Shown here in pieces: positions 7,931 to 16,508 of a stretch of DNA of 64,000 nt. The notes beneath the pieces are model-generated. The model was given only the letters and a program-made list of their open reading frames with translations, searched no databases and was not told the DNA's origin. The stretch is from Winogradskyella thalassocola (GTDB lineage Bacteria > Bacteroidota > Bacteroidia > Flavobacteriales > Flavobacteriaceae), in the NCBI RefSeq assembly GCF_900099995.1, contig NZ_FNCZ01000007.1, forward strand, positions 62,001-126,000, given 5' to 3'. Within the stretch, counting starts at the first letter, position 1. Every line of letters begins with the position of its first letter. The translations under genes were made by a program, and so were the position numbers.

Positions 7931-8006
7931 TATTTTACATTATAAATAATGTTAAAGTAGAATTGATTAATAGCTGAAAAGCCTTAACGAGAGTTGAGGC
8001 TTTTTT
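7931..8006 (+). ncRNA. Candidate small non-coding RNA
   Basis: About 75 nt between a plus-strand -7 box (7917-7924) and a rho-independent terminator with a run of six T. It contains a first hairpin (ACATTAT, AA, ATAATGT) and then the 12-bp terminator stem. No start codon gives a reading frame longer than three codons here. The terminator can also serve purE on the other strand, so the RNA is predicted only from promoter plus terminator. Confidence 0.4.
7977..8006. terminator. Bidirectional rho-independent terminator
   Basis: AAAAGCCTTAAC, loop GAGA, GTTGAGGCTTTT: a 12-bp stem with one G-T pair, continued by T to 8006 on the plus strand. It ends the candidate small RNA on the plus strand. On the minus strand it follows the purE stop with TTTT after the stem. 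Confidence 0.8.
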
Positions 8007-8484
8007 ATAGGTCTTTTGCAGAGTCAATAACCTTTGCTTTCAAGCCTTCCTTATAGACCATAATCTTATCTAAAACACATTGGTCTGAGCAACCTAAAAT
8101 CTGAGCTGCTAAAATACCAGCGTTTTTTGCTCCATTAAGCGCAACTGTAGCTACAGGGACACCACCAGGCATTTGCAAAATGGATAATACAGAATCCCAA
8201 CCATCTATAGAATTACTACTTTTTACAGGCACTCCAATAACCGGTAATGGAGACATTGACGCCACCATTCCTGGTAAATGTGCAGCTCCACCAGCACCAG
8301 CAATAATTACTTTGATGCCTCTGTTGTGAGCGTTTTTACTAAATTCATATAACTTTTCAGGTGTTCTATGTGCCGAAACGATATCAACTTCAATTTCAAT
8401 ATCAAAACTGTTTAATATATCTATAGCGTCTTGCATTACTGGCATGTCGCTTTTGCTTCCCATTATTATGGCTACTTTACTCAT
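8005..8484 (-). CDS. purE: N5-carboxyaminoimidazole ribonucleotide mutase
   Basis: 159 residues beginning MSKVAIIMGSKSDMPVMQDA, the class I PurE nucleotide-binding loop (GSxSD). It continues with VSAHRTPEKLYEF and AGAGGAAHLPGMVAS, the active-site His and Gly-rich loop. It converts N5-CAIR to CAIR in purine synthesis. It starts 3 bp after the purK stop, so purK-purE form one operon in the order purK then purE. Confidence 0.96.
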   Translation of the reverse strand: MSKVAIIMGSKSDMPVMQDAIDILNSFDIEIEVDIVSAHRTPEKLYEFSKNAHNRGIKVIIAGAGGAAHLPGMVASMSPLPVIGVPVKSSNSIDGWDSVLSILQMPGGVPVATVALNGAKNAGILAAQILGCSDQCVLDKIMVYKEGLKAKVIDSAKDL

Positions 8485-8487
8485 TTT

Positions 8488-9645
8488 TTATTCACTAATT
8501 ACTTCGATTGTACGTTTTACTTGTTCTGCAATTTCACGAGCTACAGCGATATCCTTATTAACTATGGTCACATGACCCATTTTTCGGAAAGGTCTGGTTT
8601 GTTTTTTGCCGTAAATGTGTGGTGTCACTCCATCCATTGCAAGGATGTTTTCAATATTTTTATAAACCACATTACCAGTATGATTTTCTGCACCAACAAG
8701 ATTCACCATCACTCCTGCAACTTTACTTTCGGTATTGCCTAATGGTAAACCTAAAATACATCTAATCTGCTGTTCAAATTGTGAGGTGTAGCTGGCTTCA
8801 ATACTATAATGACCAGAATTGTGTGGTCTTGGTGCGACTTCATTAACTAAGATGTCATCAGTTTCAGTCTGAAACATTTCAACGGCTAATAAACCAACAT
8901 GTTTAAATTCTGCTGCTACTTTTAACGCAACTGATTCTGCTTTTTTTGCAATAGCATCAGGAATTCTAGCCGGGCAAATTACATATTCAACTTGGTTAGC
9001 TTCAGGATGAAATTCCATTTCAACAACAGGGTAGGTCTTAACATCTCCTTGGGCGTTTCTTGCAACAATAACCGCTAATTCATTTTTAAATGGAATCAAT
9101 TTTTCAGTAATACATTCCACATTTGGTAAATCCGTTAAGTCAGAAAGATTTCTAACCACTTTAACACCTGTACCATCGTAACCAAATCGAGCGCTTTTCC
9201 ATACAAAAGGATAGCTTAAGCCTCCATGATCTATAGCTTCATCAATTTCAGAAGTATATGCAAATCTTGAGAAATCTGCTGTCGGAATATTATGATCGCG
9301 ATAAAATAATTTCTGTGTCGCTTTATTCTGAATGGTTCGTAATGTTTTAGACGAAGGAAACACTTTTACACCTTGTTTTTCAAGTGTTTCTAAAGCATCT
9401 ACATTAACATTTTCTATTTCAAAAGTTAATACATCAACCTGTTTTCCGAAGTTAATTACGGTGTCGTAATCTAATAAATCGCCTATGGTAAATTCATCGC
9501 ATGCCAATCGTGATGGTGCATCAGCACTAGGATCTAAGACACAAGTATAAATATCAAATTTACGTGTATCGTACAACATCATTTTGCCAAGTTGGCCACC
9601 ACCAAGAATACCGAGTTTAAAATTGGAAGAAAAATAGTTCATCAA
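8488..9645 (-). CDS. purK: N5-carboxyaminoimidazole ribonucleotide synthetase
   Basis: 385 residues of the ATP-grasp fold. The N-terminus has LGILGGGQLGKMM, the middle has KSARFGYDGTGVKV, and the ATP-grasp metal region is VNEVAPRPHNSGHYSIEAS. It carboxylates AIR using ATP and bicarbonate, giving the substrate of PurE, which follows 3 bp later. A 6-bp hairpin lies in the short 5' leader. The start MMNYFSSNFK could be either of two adjacent Met codons. Confidence 0.96.
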   Translation of the reverse strand: MMNYFSSNFKLGILGGGQLGKMMLYDTRKFDIYTCVLDPSADAPSRLACDEFTIGDLLDYDTVINFGKQVDVLTFEIENVNVDALETLEKQGVKVFPSSKTLRTIQNKATQKLFYRDHNIPTADFSRFAYTSEIDEAIDHGGLSYPFVWKSARFGYDGTGVKVVRNLSDLTDLPNVECITEKLIPFKNELAVIVARNAQGDVKTYPVVEMEFHPEANQVEYVICPARIPDAIAKKAESVALKVAAEFKHVGLLAVEMFQTETDDILVNEVAPRPHNSGHYSIEASYTSQFEQQIRCILGLPLGNTESKVAGVMVNLVGAENHTGNVVYKNIENILAMDGVTPHIYGKKQTRPFRKMGHVTIVNKDIAVAREIAEQVKRTIEVISE

Positions 9646-9656
9646 CTTTTACATTG

Positions 9657-9674
9657 TTCCCAAGTTCATGGGAA
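9657..9674 (-). promoter_or_regulatory. Hairpin in the purK leader
   Basis: TTCCCA, 6-nt loop, TGGGAA forms a 6-bp stem about 12 nt before the purK start on the minus strand, downstream of the -7 box at 9708-9715. It could affect translation initiation. No known purine riboswitch core is recognisable. Confidence 0.35.
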
Positions 9675-9707
9675 ACTTTTTAGGATTAAATATCTGCTTT
9701 TCAATAG

Positions 9708-9715
9708 CAAAAATA
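9708..9715 (-). promoter_or_regulatory. -7 promoter box of purKE
   Basis: The minus strand reads TATTTTTG (TAnnTTTG), about 62 nt before the purK ATG. No -33 element is clear. Confidence 0.4.
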
Positions 9716-9780
9716 CGCTAAAAATGAGACATACTTGTAAATTCGTAAATCAAAAATCCCTCAAACAGCAATCAAATATG

Positions 9781-9788
9781 TATCTTTG
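9781..9788 (+). promoter_or_regulatory. -7 promoter box of hpt-adk
   Basis: TATCTTTG fits TAnnTTTG and lies 21 nt before the GTG start of the fused hpt-adk gene. The -33 element is not obvious. Confidence 0.5.
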
Positions 9789-9809
9789 CAATTCTAAAAT
9801 AAAAAGAAA

Positions 9810-10919
9810 GTGATTAAGCTTCACGATTTATACTTTAAACCTTTTATCTCTGAACAAGAAATAGATGCTGCTGTCCAAAAGATGGTAGATGGTATTGCAG
9901 ACGATTTAGGCGACGAAGTACCTGTGTTTATTGGAATTTTAAATGGTTCGTTTATGTTAGTAAGCGACTTTGTAAAAAAGTATCCGAAACCTTGTGAAGT
10001 CACTTTTATAAAATTAGCCTCTTACGAAGGGGTGAAGTCTACCGAAGATATTCAGCGCTTAATTGGTTTAACCCAAGATTTAACAGGAAGAACGGTTGTT
10101 ATTTTAGAAGACATTATAGATTCAGGAAACACTTTGGAAGAAGTGCATCGCATTTTTGAAAACGAAAATGTAAAACAATTGATTATTGCAACCTTGTTTT
10201 ACAAGCCTGAAGCTTATAACAAAGATTTTAAACTTCATTACGTAGGTATGGAAATTCCTAATAAGTTCATCGTTGGTTATGGACTTGATTATAACGGATT
10301 AGGAAGAGATTTACCAGATGTATATCAATTAAAAACCACACAACACATGACAAACATAGTGCTATTTGGCCCTCCAGGTGCAGGTAAAGGAACACAAGCT
10401 AATTTTCTAAAAGAGAAATACGATTTAATACACATCTCTACAGGTGACGTTTTTAGATTTAATATTAAAAACGAAACGGCTTTAGGAATGTTAGCTAAGT
10501 CATTTATGGACAAAGGGGAGTTGGTGCCAGATCAGGTAACTATTGATATGTTGAATAAAGAGGTTGAAAAAAATGCTGGTGCTAACGGTTTTATTTTTGA
10601 TGGTTTTCCAAGAACCAACGAACAAGCTAAAGCATTAGATAAATTAATGGAAGGGAAGGATTCGCAAATCGATGCTATGGTTGCCTTAGAGGTTGACGAT
10701 GAGGTTTTGGTACAGCGTTTACTTAAACGTGGAGAAACTAGTGGAAGAACTGATGATGCTGATGAGAGTATCATAAGAAACCGAATAAAACAATACTATA
10801 CGAAAACTGCTATTTTAAAAGATTACTATACCGATCAAAATAAATATTTTGGTGTTGATGGTGTTGGTAGTGTTGAAGATATTACAGTGCGTTTAAGTAC
10901 TGTGATTGATAAGCTGTAG
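9810..10919 (+). CDS. Fused hypoxanthine phosphoribosyltransferase - adenylate kinase
   Basis: One uninterrupted 369-codon frame. Residues 1-178 are a purine phosphoribosyltransferase with the PRPP loop VVILEDIIDSGNT at 96-108. Residues 180-369 are a complete adenylate kinase starting at an internal ATG (10347), with P-loop GPPGAGKGT, FDGFPRT and a short lid (RGETSGRTDDADES). The first salvages hypoxanthine to IMP; the second interconverts ATP, ADP and AMP. GTG at 9810 is the only sensible start near the -7 box. The internal ATG could also be used to make free adenylate kinase. Its stop codon lies in the left arm of the inverted repeat enclosing the next gene. Confidence 0.9.
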   Translation: MIKLHDLYFKPFISEQEIDAAVQKMVDGIADDLGDEVPVFIGILNGSFMLVSDFVKKYPKPCEVTFIKLASYEGVKSTEDIQRLIGLTQDLTGRTVVILEDIIDSGNTLEEVHRIFENENVKQLIIATLFYKPEAYNKDFKLHYVGMEIPNKFIVGYGLDYNGLGRDLPDVYQLKTTQHMTNIVLFGPPGAGKGTQANFLKEKYDLIHISTGDVFRFNIKNETALGMLAKSFMDKGELVPDQVTIDMLNKEVEKNAGANGFIFDGFPRTNEQAKALDKLMEGKDSQIDAMVALEVDDEVLVQRLLKRGETSGRTDDADESIIRNRIKQYYTKTAILKDYYTDQNKYFGVDGVGSVEDITVRLSTVIDKL

Positions 10920-11357
10920 ATAGGTTAAACTGTTTAATTGTTTATTCGTTTAATTGAAACTAAATTATTATGTATCAACATTCATTTGAGAAATTAAACG
11001 TTTGGCAAGATTCAATTGATTTAGTTGAGTTAATTTATAATACAGTGAAAACATTTCCGGATGATGAGAAATTTGGTATTTCGAGTCAGATGAAAAGGTG
11101 TTCAGTTTCAATTTCTTCAAATTTAGCAGAAGGAACTTCTAGGACAAGTAATAAGGATAAAGCTCGTTTTTCGACGATAGCATTTAGTTCAACAATGGAG
11201 TTGCTTTGTCAAATAATTTTATGCCAAAGATTAGGTTTTATAAATAATAACGAGTATTCAATATTGAGAGAGAAAGTTTTAAAAATTTCTAATCAGATTA
11301 ATGCTCTTAAGAAATATCAATTAAACACATAAACAATTAAACTTTTAAATCTATCTA
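10917..11357 (+). mobile_element. Inverted-repeat-bounded element carrying a 23S-IVS-family gene
   Basis: Arms 10917-10956 and 11318-11357 are inverted repeats of 40 bp with 34 identical positions; one further position forms a G-U pair in RNA. The left arm begins at the adk stop codon and the right arm ends one base before the obgE ATG. The enclosed gene is a four-helix-bundle protein of the family encoded by intervening sequences of 23S rRNA, which are also closed by long stems. Calling it mobile is inference from this likeness. Confidence 0.5.
10970..11332 (+). CDS. Four-helix bundle protein (23S rRNA intervening sequence / S23 family)
   Basis: 120 residues starting MYQHSFEKLNVWQDSIDLVE and continuing FGISSQMKRCSVSISSNLAEG, the hallmark of the S23/four-helix-bundle family that also includes the Avd accessory proteins. 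The family folds as a pentameric helical bundle with basic surfaces that may bind nucleic acid; its cellular role is not settled. Here it sits between adk and obgE rather than in 23S rRNA, and it is enclosed by a 40-bp imperfect inverted repeat. The right arm overlaps the last codons. Transcription is with its neighbours. Confidence 0.88.
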   Translation: MYQHSFEKLNVWQDSIDLVELIYNTVKTFPDDEKFGISSQMKRCSVSISSNLAEGTSRTSNKDKARFSTIAFSSTMELLCQIILCQRLGFINNNEYSILREKVLKISNQINALKKYQLNT

Positions 11358-12356
11358 ATGACTGAAGGAAATTTTGTTGACTACGTAAAAATGCACGTCT
11401 CTTCTGGTAACGGAGGAAAAGGTTCTGCGCATTTACATCGCGAAAAATATATACAAAAAGGTGGCCCAGATGGAGGAGATGGTGGTCGTGGAGGTCATGT
11501 TATTTTGCGTGGAAACTCTAATCTTTGGACACTTATTCACTTAAAGTTTAAAAGACATTTTAAAGCTGGTCATGGATCTCATGGTAGCTCAGGAAGAAGT
11601 ACAGGAGCCGATGGTGAAGATATTTACATTGATGTGCCATTAGGTACTGTAGTTCGTGATTCTGAAACCGATACTATTATGTTTGAAATTACCGAAGAAG
11701 GTGAGGAAAGAATAGTAGTTGAAGGTGGAATGGGAGGTCGTGGTAACTGGCATTTTAAAAATTCAGTGAATCAAACACCGCGTTATGCACAACCTGGAAT
11801 TCCACTTGAAGAATTAGACATCACTTTAGAACTTAAAGTTTTAGCAGATGTTGGATTAGTTGGGTTTCCTAATGCAGGAAAATCAACCTTACTTTCTGTA
11901 TTAACCTCTGCAAAACCTAAAATTGCAGATTATGAGTTTACAACTTTAAAACCAAATTTAGGTATTGTAGAATATCGCGATTTTCAGTCGTTTGTAATGG
12001 CAGATATTCCTGGTATTATAGAAGGTGCAGCAGAAGGAAAAGGTTTAGGGTATTACTTTTTAAGACATATTGAACGTAACTCTATTCTATTGTTTTTAAT
12101 CCCTGCAGATGCTAAAGATATTGTAGAGCAGTACGAAATTCTAGAAGATGAATTAAGACGTTACAATCCTGAAATGTTAGATAAGGAGCGCCTAGTTGTA
12201 GTTTCAAAATCAGATATGCTAGATGACGAATTAAAATCTGAAATATCTATGATTTTAGATAAAGACTTAAAGGCAGAATATATGTTTATCTCTTCGGTTG
12301 CGCATCAAGGGCTAACAGAGTTAAAAGATAAACTTTGGAAGTTGTTGAATGATTAA
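11358..12356 (+). CDS. obgE: GTPase ObgE/CgtA
   Basis: 332 residues. The Gly-rich Obg domain is at 1-158 ([15 protein letters not shown]), followed by a GTPase domain with G1 GFPNAGKST, switch region [13 protein letters not shown]3 [10 protein letters not shown] and G4 SKSD. It acts in late 50S ribosome assembly and stress control. The variable C-terminal domain of some homologues is absent, as is usual in this group. The ATG follows directly on the right arm of the inverted-repeat element, so ribosome access to this start may depend on that stem. Confidence 0.96.
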   Translation: MTEGNFVDYVKMHVSSGNGGKGSAHLHREKYIQKGGPDGGDGGRGGHVILRGNSNLWTLIHLKFKRHFKAGHGSHGSSGRSTGADGEDIYIDVPLGTVVRDSETDTIMFEITEEGEERIVVEGGMGGRGNWHFKNSVNQTPRYAQPGIPLEELDITLELKVLADVGLVGFPNAGKSTLLSVLTSAKPKIADYEFTTLKPNLGIVEYRDFQSFVMADIPGIIEGAAEGKGLGYYFLRHIERNSILLFLIPADAKDIVEQYEILEDELRRYNPEMLDKERLVVVSKSDMLDDELKSEISMILDKDLKAEYMFISSVAHQGLTELKDKLWKLLND

Positions 12357-12371
12357 TGTTTAAACATTCTC

Positions 12372-13100
12372 ATGAAAACCTATCTTAAAAACTTAGTCGA
12401 AATAAACGAATCAAAACAGAGTAGACGATTTGCATATTTCATTCAGTTTTTAATTATTTTTTCGGTAATTACATTTTCAATAGAAACCTTACCAGATTTA
12501 AAACCTCAAACAAGAGTCGTTTTAAATGCTATTGAGGCATTCTGTGTTGTTGTTTTTACTTTTGAATATGTAGCACGTATTTATGTTGCAGATAGTAAAC
12601 CTAAATTCATTTTTAGTTTTTTCGGAATTGTAGATTTTTTAGCCATTCTACCTTTTTATCTCTCATTCGGAATCGATTTACGCTCGTTACGTCTATTGCG
12701 TATGTTCCGATTATTTAGATTGTTTAAACTCGTTCGTTATAATAAAGCGATGCGTCATTTTGCAAATGCTATGAAATCGGCTAAAGAGCAAATTGTTCTT
12801 TTTATGATCATAACTTTAATGCTCATTTATTTTACAGCAGTAGGAATCTATTATTTTGAAAACGAAGCGCAACCAGAACATTTTTCTTCTGTGTTTTCAA
12901 GCCTTTGGTGGTCCATAGTTACCTTAACAACTGTGGGATATGGCGATGTCTACCCAATTACGGTCGGTGGTCGCGTTTTTACTTTTTTTATGCTCTTAAT
13001 CGGATTGGGAATTGTAGCAATACCAACAGGTATTATATCATCTTCTTTAACCAAGGCCGTTGAACCTCATGACGAGGAAAAAGAAGACAAGTTAAAATAG
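12372..13100 (+). CDS. Voltage-gated-type potassium channel / ion transporter
   Basis: 242 residues with six membrane segments. The fourth carries regularly spaced arginines (DLRSLRLLRMFRLFRLFKL, residues about 102-120) like a voltage sensor. The pore helix and filter follow as TLTTVGYGDVYP, with TVGYGD at 197-202. This is the Kv-type plan, with no cytoplasmic RCK domain. It lies 15 bp after obgE on the same strand, possibly in its transcript. Potassium selectivity is inferred from the filter. Confidence 0.9.
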   Translation: MKTYLKNLVEINESKQSRRFAYFIQFLIIFSVITFSIETLPDLKPQTRVVLNAIEAFCVVVFTFEYVARIYVADSKPKFIFSFFGIVDFLAILPFYLSFGIDLRSLRLLRMFRLFRLFKLVRYNKAMRHFANAMKSAKEQIVLFMIITLMLIYFTAVGIYYFENEAQPEHFSSVFSSLWWSIVTLTTVGYGDVYPITVGGRVFTFFMLLIGLGIVAIPTGIISSSLTKAVEPHDEEKEDKLK

Positions 13101-13141
13101 GGATGGCATCTTAAATTTTTAATATCTTTAAATAAAAAAAG

Positions 13142-13663
13142 ATGAAAAATTTAAAATTCTTATTAATAACACTTATCATAACCTCGTGCGGCACCAAAGT
13201 CAACTACGATTACGAAAAGACTACCAATTTTAACGAATACAAAAGCTACAATTATTTTGACGGAATGAAAACAGGCTTGTCTGAATTAGATACCAAACGT
13301 TTAATTTCAACAATGGATGCGAAGCTCAAAACCATGGGTTTAATACGATCCGATAATCCTGATTTTTATATTGATATTCAAAGTCAAGATGTTCAAAACC
13401 GCAACAATAAGAATGTAGGTATTGGAGTTGGTGGAGGTGGTGGCAATATTGGTGGAGGCATTTCTTTAGGCTTACCAATTGGAGCAAATAAAAACACAAG
13501 AGAATTGGTAATTGAGTTCGTTGACGATACTAAAACCGGTATGTTTTGGCAAGCGATTAGCGAAAGCAGTTATAACCCAAATGATACTCCCGAAAAACGC
13601 GAAGACAGGTTTAAAACAGTAATAGAAAAAGTGTTCTCAACATATCCACCAAAATCCGAATAG
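13142..13663 (+). CDS. DUF4136-type lipoprotein
   Basis: 173 residues with a lipoprotein signal ending LIITSCGTK (Cys16). The mature part follows the DUF4136 pattern: VNYDYEKTTNFNEYKSYNYF, split by length only, and a Gly-rich stretch GIGVGGGGGNIGGGISLG, ending with FKTVIEKVFSTYPP. Such proteins sit in the cell envelope; their function is unknown. It follows the channel gene by 41 bp and converges with the M64 peptidase gene. Confidence 0.8.
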   Translation: MKNLKFLLITLIITSCGTKVNYDYEKTTNFNEYKSYNYFDGMKTGLSELDTKRLISTMDAKLKTMGLIRSDNPDFYIDIQSQDVQNRNNKNVGIGVGGGGGNIGGGISLGLPIGANKNTRELVIEFVDDTKTGMFWQAISESSYNPNDTPEKREDRFKTVIEKVFSTYPPKSE

Positions 13664-13675
13664 TGGTCTTTTAAC

Positions 13676-15061
13676 CTAATTCTTAATAAGCTTTTTACTA
13701 GCAATTAAAATACCCTTTGCATAAAAGTTAGTAATGTATAATCCATTACTTAATGTGCTAATGTCAATTGATGTATTTTGATCATTATATATCTGAGCTG
13801 ATTTTATTTTTTTTCCATCTAAACTAATAATCTCAACTACGACATTTTCATTTAATACGTTTTCAAGTTTAATATTTACTATTGAATTTGCCGGATTTGG
13901 AAACATAGTTAGACTAAAATCATTGGCACTAACCTGTTGCACTCCTAAAGTATTATCTATAGTCCAAGTAACGGTTGCAACATGAATCGTTTCATGGTTA
14001 TCAATATCAATTAAAGACGTTGCGTCTCTCACCACAACGGTTAAATTATTTGTGTCAGTAGTTAAATCACTTTCTTCAATTGCAACAGTTTCCTCGTTGG
14101 TTGCAATGTCGTTACCATTAAGTGTCCATGTGCTTTCTAAGGTGTTCGTAGGAAGTGTTTGTATGGTGTTTAATTGAAAGTTTAGTGGAAAGTTAGGTTC
14201 CGTAATTGTAGCCTCCGTTGGCATATAGGAATCTATTGGGGAAATTAAATCGTGAATTCTTTCAATAATTCCTTCCTTACAAACCGCGCAAAAATCATAA
14301 CCCAAATAGCGCATTTTACAACTTTGATGCGGTCTGTTCCAGGTTGAAGCGGTACCCGACGTTGCGTAAGGGAAAATACTAACACTATTACTGCCAATCC
14401 AGTTTTTCCATTTAACTAAAGTTGGATCTGTTTCTTGGGTCATATTAATACCTTCTTCAGCAAGAATATCTCCGGGATAGTATTCATCTTTTAAATCGAC
14501 AAAGGAATGCCCTAACTCATGAATAGCAATTTCGCTTGCATCTTCACCTGTGGAAGTAATAGGAAATTGGCCTCCGCTGCCGCCATAATATGGTGAGTTT
14601 ACTAAAATAAGCGCTTGGTCGTATAGTGGAAAGTTATTCGCCAAAACGGTGCTAATCAAAGCCGCATTTTCCGTGTATAATAATCTGTGAATATCATAAC
14701 TGTCGTATGCAGTTCCAAAATAATTGTCAACAGTCAATGTAGGAACTATAGGATTAGGTTCATCTGATGCTGTTCCAGGATGTGTAGCGCCACTTTCATT
14801 AGATGGTACTTTTATAATGTGAACATTGAAGTAATTTTCATAATTAACGAAAGGTACTTGAGAAAACATATCATTCATAAAATTAGTAGCATCTGTTTCA
14901 AATTGAGACATTTCACTAGCTTGATACCCTTCACTTAAAATGACGAGGTTAATTCGTTTTACATCATCACCAGAATTTTTGATAGCCTGAACATCAAAAG
15001 TTTGAGAAAAAACAAGTTGAACAGTAAGGGAAATAAGTGCTAAGAGTAATAGTTTTTTCAT
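13676..15061 (-). CDS. Secreted M64 (IgA-type) metallopeptidase with type IX sorting domain
   Basis: 461 residues: an N-terminal signal peptide, then the M64 domain with INLVILSEGYQASEMSQF and the zinc motif HELGHSFVDLKDEY (His181 onward), and the CKMRYLGYDFCAVCKEGI region. From about residue 385 there is a type A C-terminal sorting domain (FSLTMFPNPANSIVNIKLE then GLYITNFYAKG), so export by the type IX secretion system is expected. It digests proteins outside the cell or on its surface. The start lies 2 bp after the upstream lipoprotein stop, so the two are co-transcribed. Confidence 0.92.
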   Translation of the reverse strand: MKKLLLLALISLTVQLVFSQTFDVQAIKNSGDDVKRINLVILSEGYQASEMSQFETDATNFMNDMFSQVPFVNYENYFNVHIIKVPSNESGATHPGTASDEPNPIVPTLTVDNYFGTAYDSYDIHRLLYTENAALISTVLANNFPLYDQALILVNSPYYGGSGGQFPITSTGEDASEIAIHELGHSFVDLKDEYYPGDILAEEGINMTQETDPTLVKWKNWIGSNSVSIFPYATSGTASTWNRPHQSCKMRYLGYDFCAVCKEGIIERIHDLISPIDSYMPTEATITEPNFPLNFQLNTIQTLPTNTLESTWTLNGNDIATNEETVAIEESDLTTDTNNLTVVVRDATSLIDIDNHETIHVATVTWTIDNTLGVQQVSANDFSLTMFPNPANSIVNIKLENVLNENVVVEIISLDGKKIKSAQIYNDQNTSIDISTLSNGLYITNFYAKGILIASKKLIKN

Positions 15062-15063
15062 GT

Positions 15064-15552
15064 TTATTCTATTTTTGTGGTGTTCAGTTTTGTAATACCT
15101 TCTGAAGTGATTTCGTTGATTACAATGTATTCAGCTTTAGACTTTAGTTGTAATCTTAATGAAAATTCGGAACGGTCTAAATCTAACAATTTTTTTTCAA
15201 AATTTCCTGAGTCGTTTATAAATTCTATAACTTTTTTTAAAGGATTTTTTATATAATGTTTTTCTAATTGGTTGAGGTCTTTATCCAAAATCAAATATTC
15301 TAAGTCTCCAATGTCTCCTTTAGATTCTTCGCTCGTATGTCCTTTTAATTTACCATCGGTTTTAATTTGATTGATTAACGAAACACTTTTTATGTCGTTT
15401 AATTTTGTAATTTCAAAATTTAAGAAAAGTAGTTTAGGTTGTGTTATTATAGGTTCTTCTTCAGTTACGATGTGTTGTTTACTAGCGCAAGAAAGTAAAG
15501 CTATTAAAAGTGTTAATAGGTAAGTAATTCTTATGGTTTTTGAAATTTTCAT
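15064..15552 (-). CDS. Putative lipoprotein of unknown function
   Basis: 162 residues with signal LLTLLIALLSCASK (lipobox Cys). The rest is charged, with no recognised domain; a segment LLFLNFEITKLNDIKSVSLI suggests an immunoglobulin-like beta fold but this is weak. It precedes the M64 peptidase with a 2-bp gap and is probably its operon partner. No function is assigned. Confidence 0.7.
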   Translation of the reverse strand: MKISKTIRITYLLTLLIALLSCASKQHIVTEEEPIITQPKLLFLNFEITKLNDIKSVSLINQIKTDGKLKGHTSEESKGDIGDLEYLILDKDLNQLEKHYIKNPLKKVIEFINDSGNFEKKLLDLDRSEFSLRLQLKSKAEYIVINEITSEGITKLNTTKIE

Positions 15553-15687
15553 TCGCGAAATTAAATGTTTTTTAGAATGTTAAAGTTAGTTATAAAAAAG
15601 GTCGTGGTAAAATAAATATTATAGGTGAGTAAAATTCTATCTGTTAATATTTGTTCGTGGTTTTATCATAATCCTAACATTCTAAAA

Positions 15688-15718
15688 GTTGAGTTTTTAG
15701 TCTTGTTTTGTAAATTTG
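15688..15718 (+). promoter_or_regulatory. Promoter of the SDR gene
   Basis: A TTG (part of GTTG) at 15689-15691, 19 bp, then TAAATTTG at 15711-15718. This fits the Bacteroidota TTTG-19-TAnnTTTG layout. The SDR ATG follows 15 nt later. Confidence 0.6.
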
Positions 15719-15733
15719 GTAAAAACAACACAT

Positions 15734-16459
15734 ATGGAAAATTTAAAAGGAAAAGTCGCCTTAATTACAGGTGGAACAAAAGGAATAGGTTATGGTATTG
15801 CAGAAGCATTACTTAATAAAGGAGTGAAAGTTGTGATAACGAGCAGAGCTAAAAGTGCAGCAGAAAATTCAGCTAAAGAATTAGCATCAAAAACAAATGC
15901 CTTAGATGCTATAATCGGCGTCGAAGCAGATGTAAGAGATTTAAAGAGTCAGGAAGCAGCCGTACAAAAAGCGATAGCTACATTTGGTGCGTTAGATATT
16001 GTAATTGCAAATGCAGGATTAGGACATTTTGCGAGTATTGAAGATTTAACAGAGCAACAATGGAAAGATACCATAGATACAAATCTTACAGGTGCCTTTA
16101 ATTCTATAAAGGCGAGTGTCGCAGAATTAAAAAAATCGAAAGGCTATTATATCACGATTTCGAGTTTGGCTGGTGCTAATTTTTTTGCAGGAGGATCTGC
16201 GTATAATGCCAGTAAATTTGGAGTCACAGGGTTTACACAAGCGGTAATGCTAGATTTAAGACAACATGGAATTAAAGTAAGTACGATCATGCCAGGCTCT
16301 GTATCCACACATTTTAATGGAAATGAACCGAGCGACGAACAAGCTTGGAAAATTCAGAGTGAAGATATAGGAGAGTTGGTGATCGATTTATTAAAGATGA
16401 ATCCTAGAACTTTACCAAGTAAAATAGAAGTGAGGCCCACAACTCCTCCGAGTAAATAA
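15734..16459 (+). CDS. Short-chain dehydrogenase/reductase
   Basis: 241 residues counted from MENLKGKVALITGGTKGIGY. That ATG is preferred over an upstream in-frame one at 15716 because the latter overlaps the -7 promoter box. NAD(P)-binding TGGTKGIG, the NAG motif (IANAGLG), and catalytic Ser (ISSLAG) with YNASK (Tyr, Lys) are all present, as in classical SDRs of the FabG/3-ketoacyl reductase type. The substrate is unknown. A single-gene transcript is likely: its own promoter lies upstream and a strong terminator downstream. Confidence 0.9.
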   Translation: MENLKGKVALITGGTKGIGYGIAEALLNKGVKVVITSRAKSAAENSAKELASKTNALDAIIGVEADVRDLKSQEAAVQKAIATFGALDIVIANAGLGHFASIEDLTEQQWKDTIDTNLTGAFNSIKASVAELKKSKGYYITISSLAGANFFAGGSAYNASKFGVTGFTQAVMLDLRQHGIKVSTIMPGSVSTHFNGNEPSDEQAWKIQSEDIGELVIDLLKMNPRTLPSKIEVRPTTPPSK

Positions 16460-16478
16460 AACAAGTACTTAGTTAAAG

Positions 16479-16508
16479 AAAGGTTTCATTTATGAAACCT
16501 TTTTTTTT
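16479..16508 (+). terminator. Rho-independent terminator of the SDR gene
   Basis: AAAGGTTTCA, loop TTTA, TGAAACCTTT: a 10-bp stem continuing into T through 16508, 20 bp after the SDR stop. Confidence 0.85.

Noticed and set aside
9657..9674. Purine riboswitch before purK
   Set aside because: Only one short hairpin is present; no three-way junction or conserved purine-aptamer bases were found.
15716..15733. Upstream start for the SDR gene
   Set aside because: It overlaps the -7 box; the next ATG at 15734 gives the normal SDR N-terminus.
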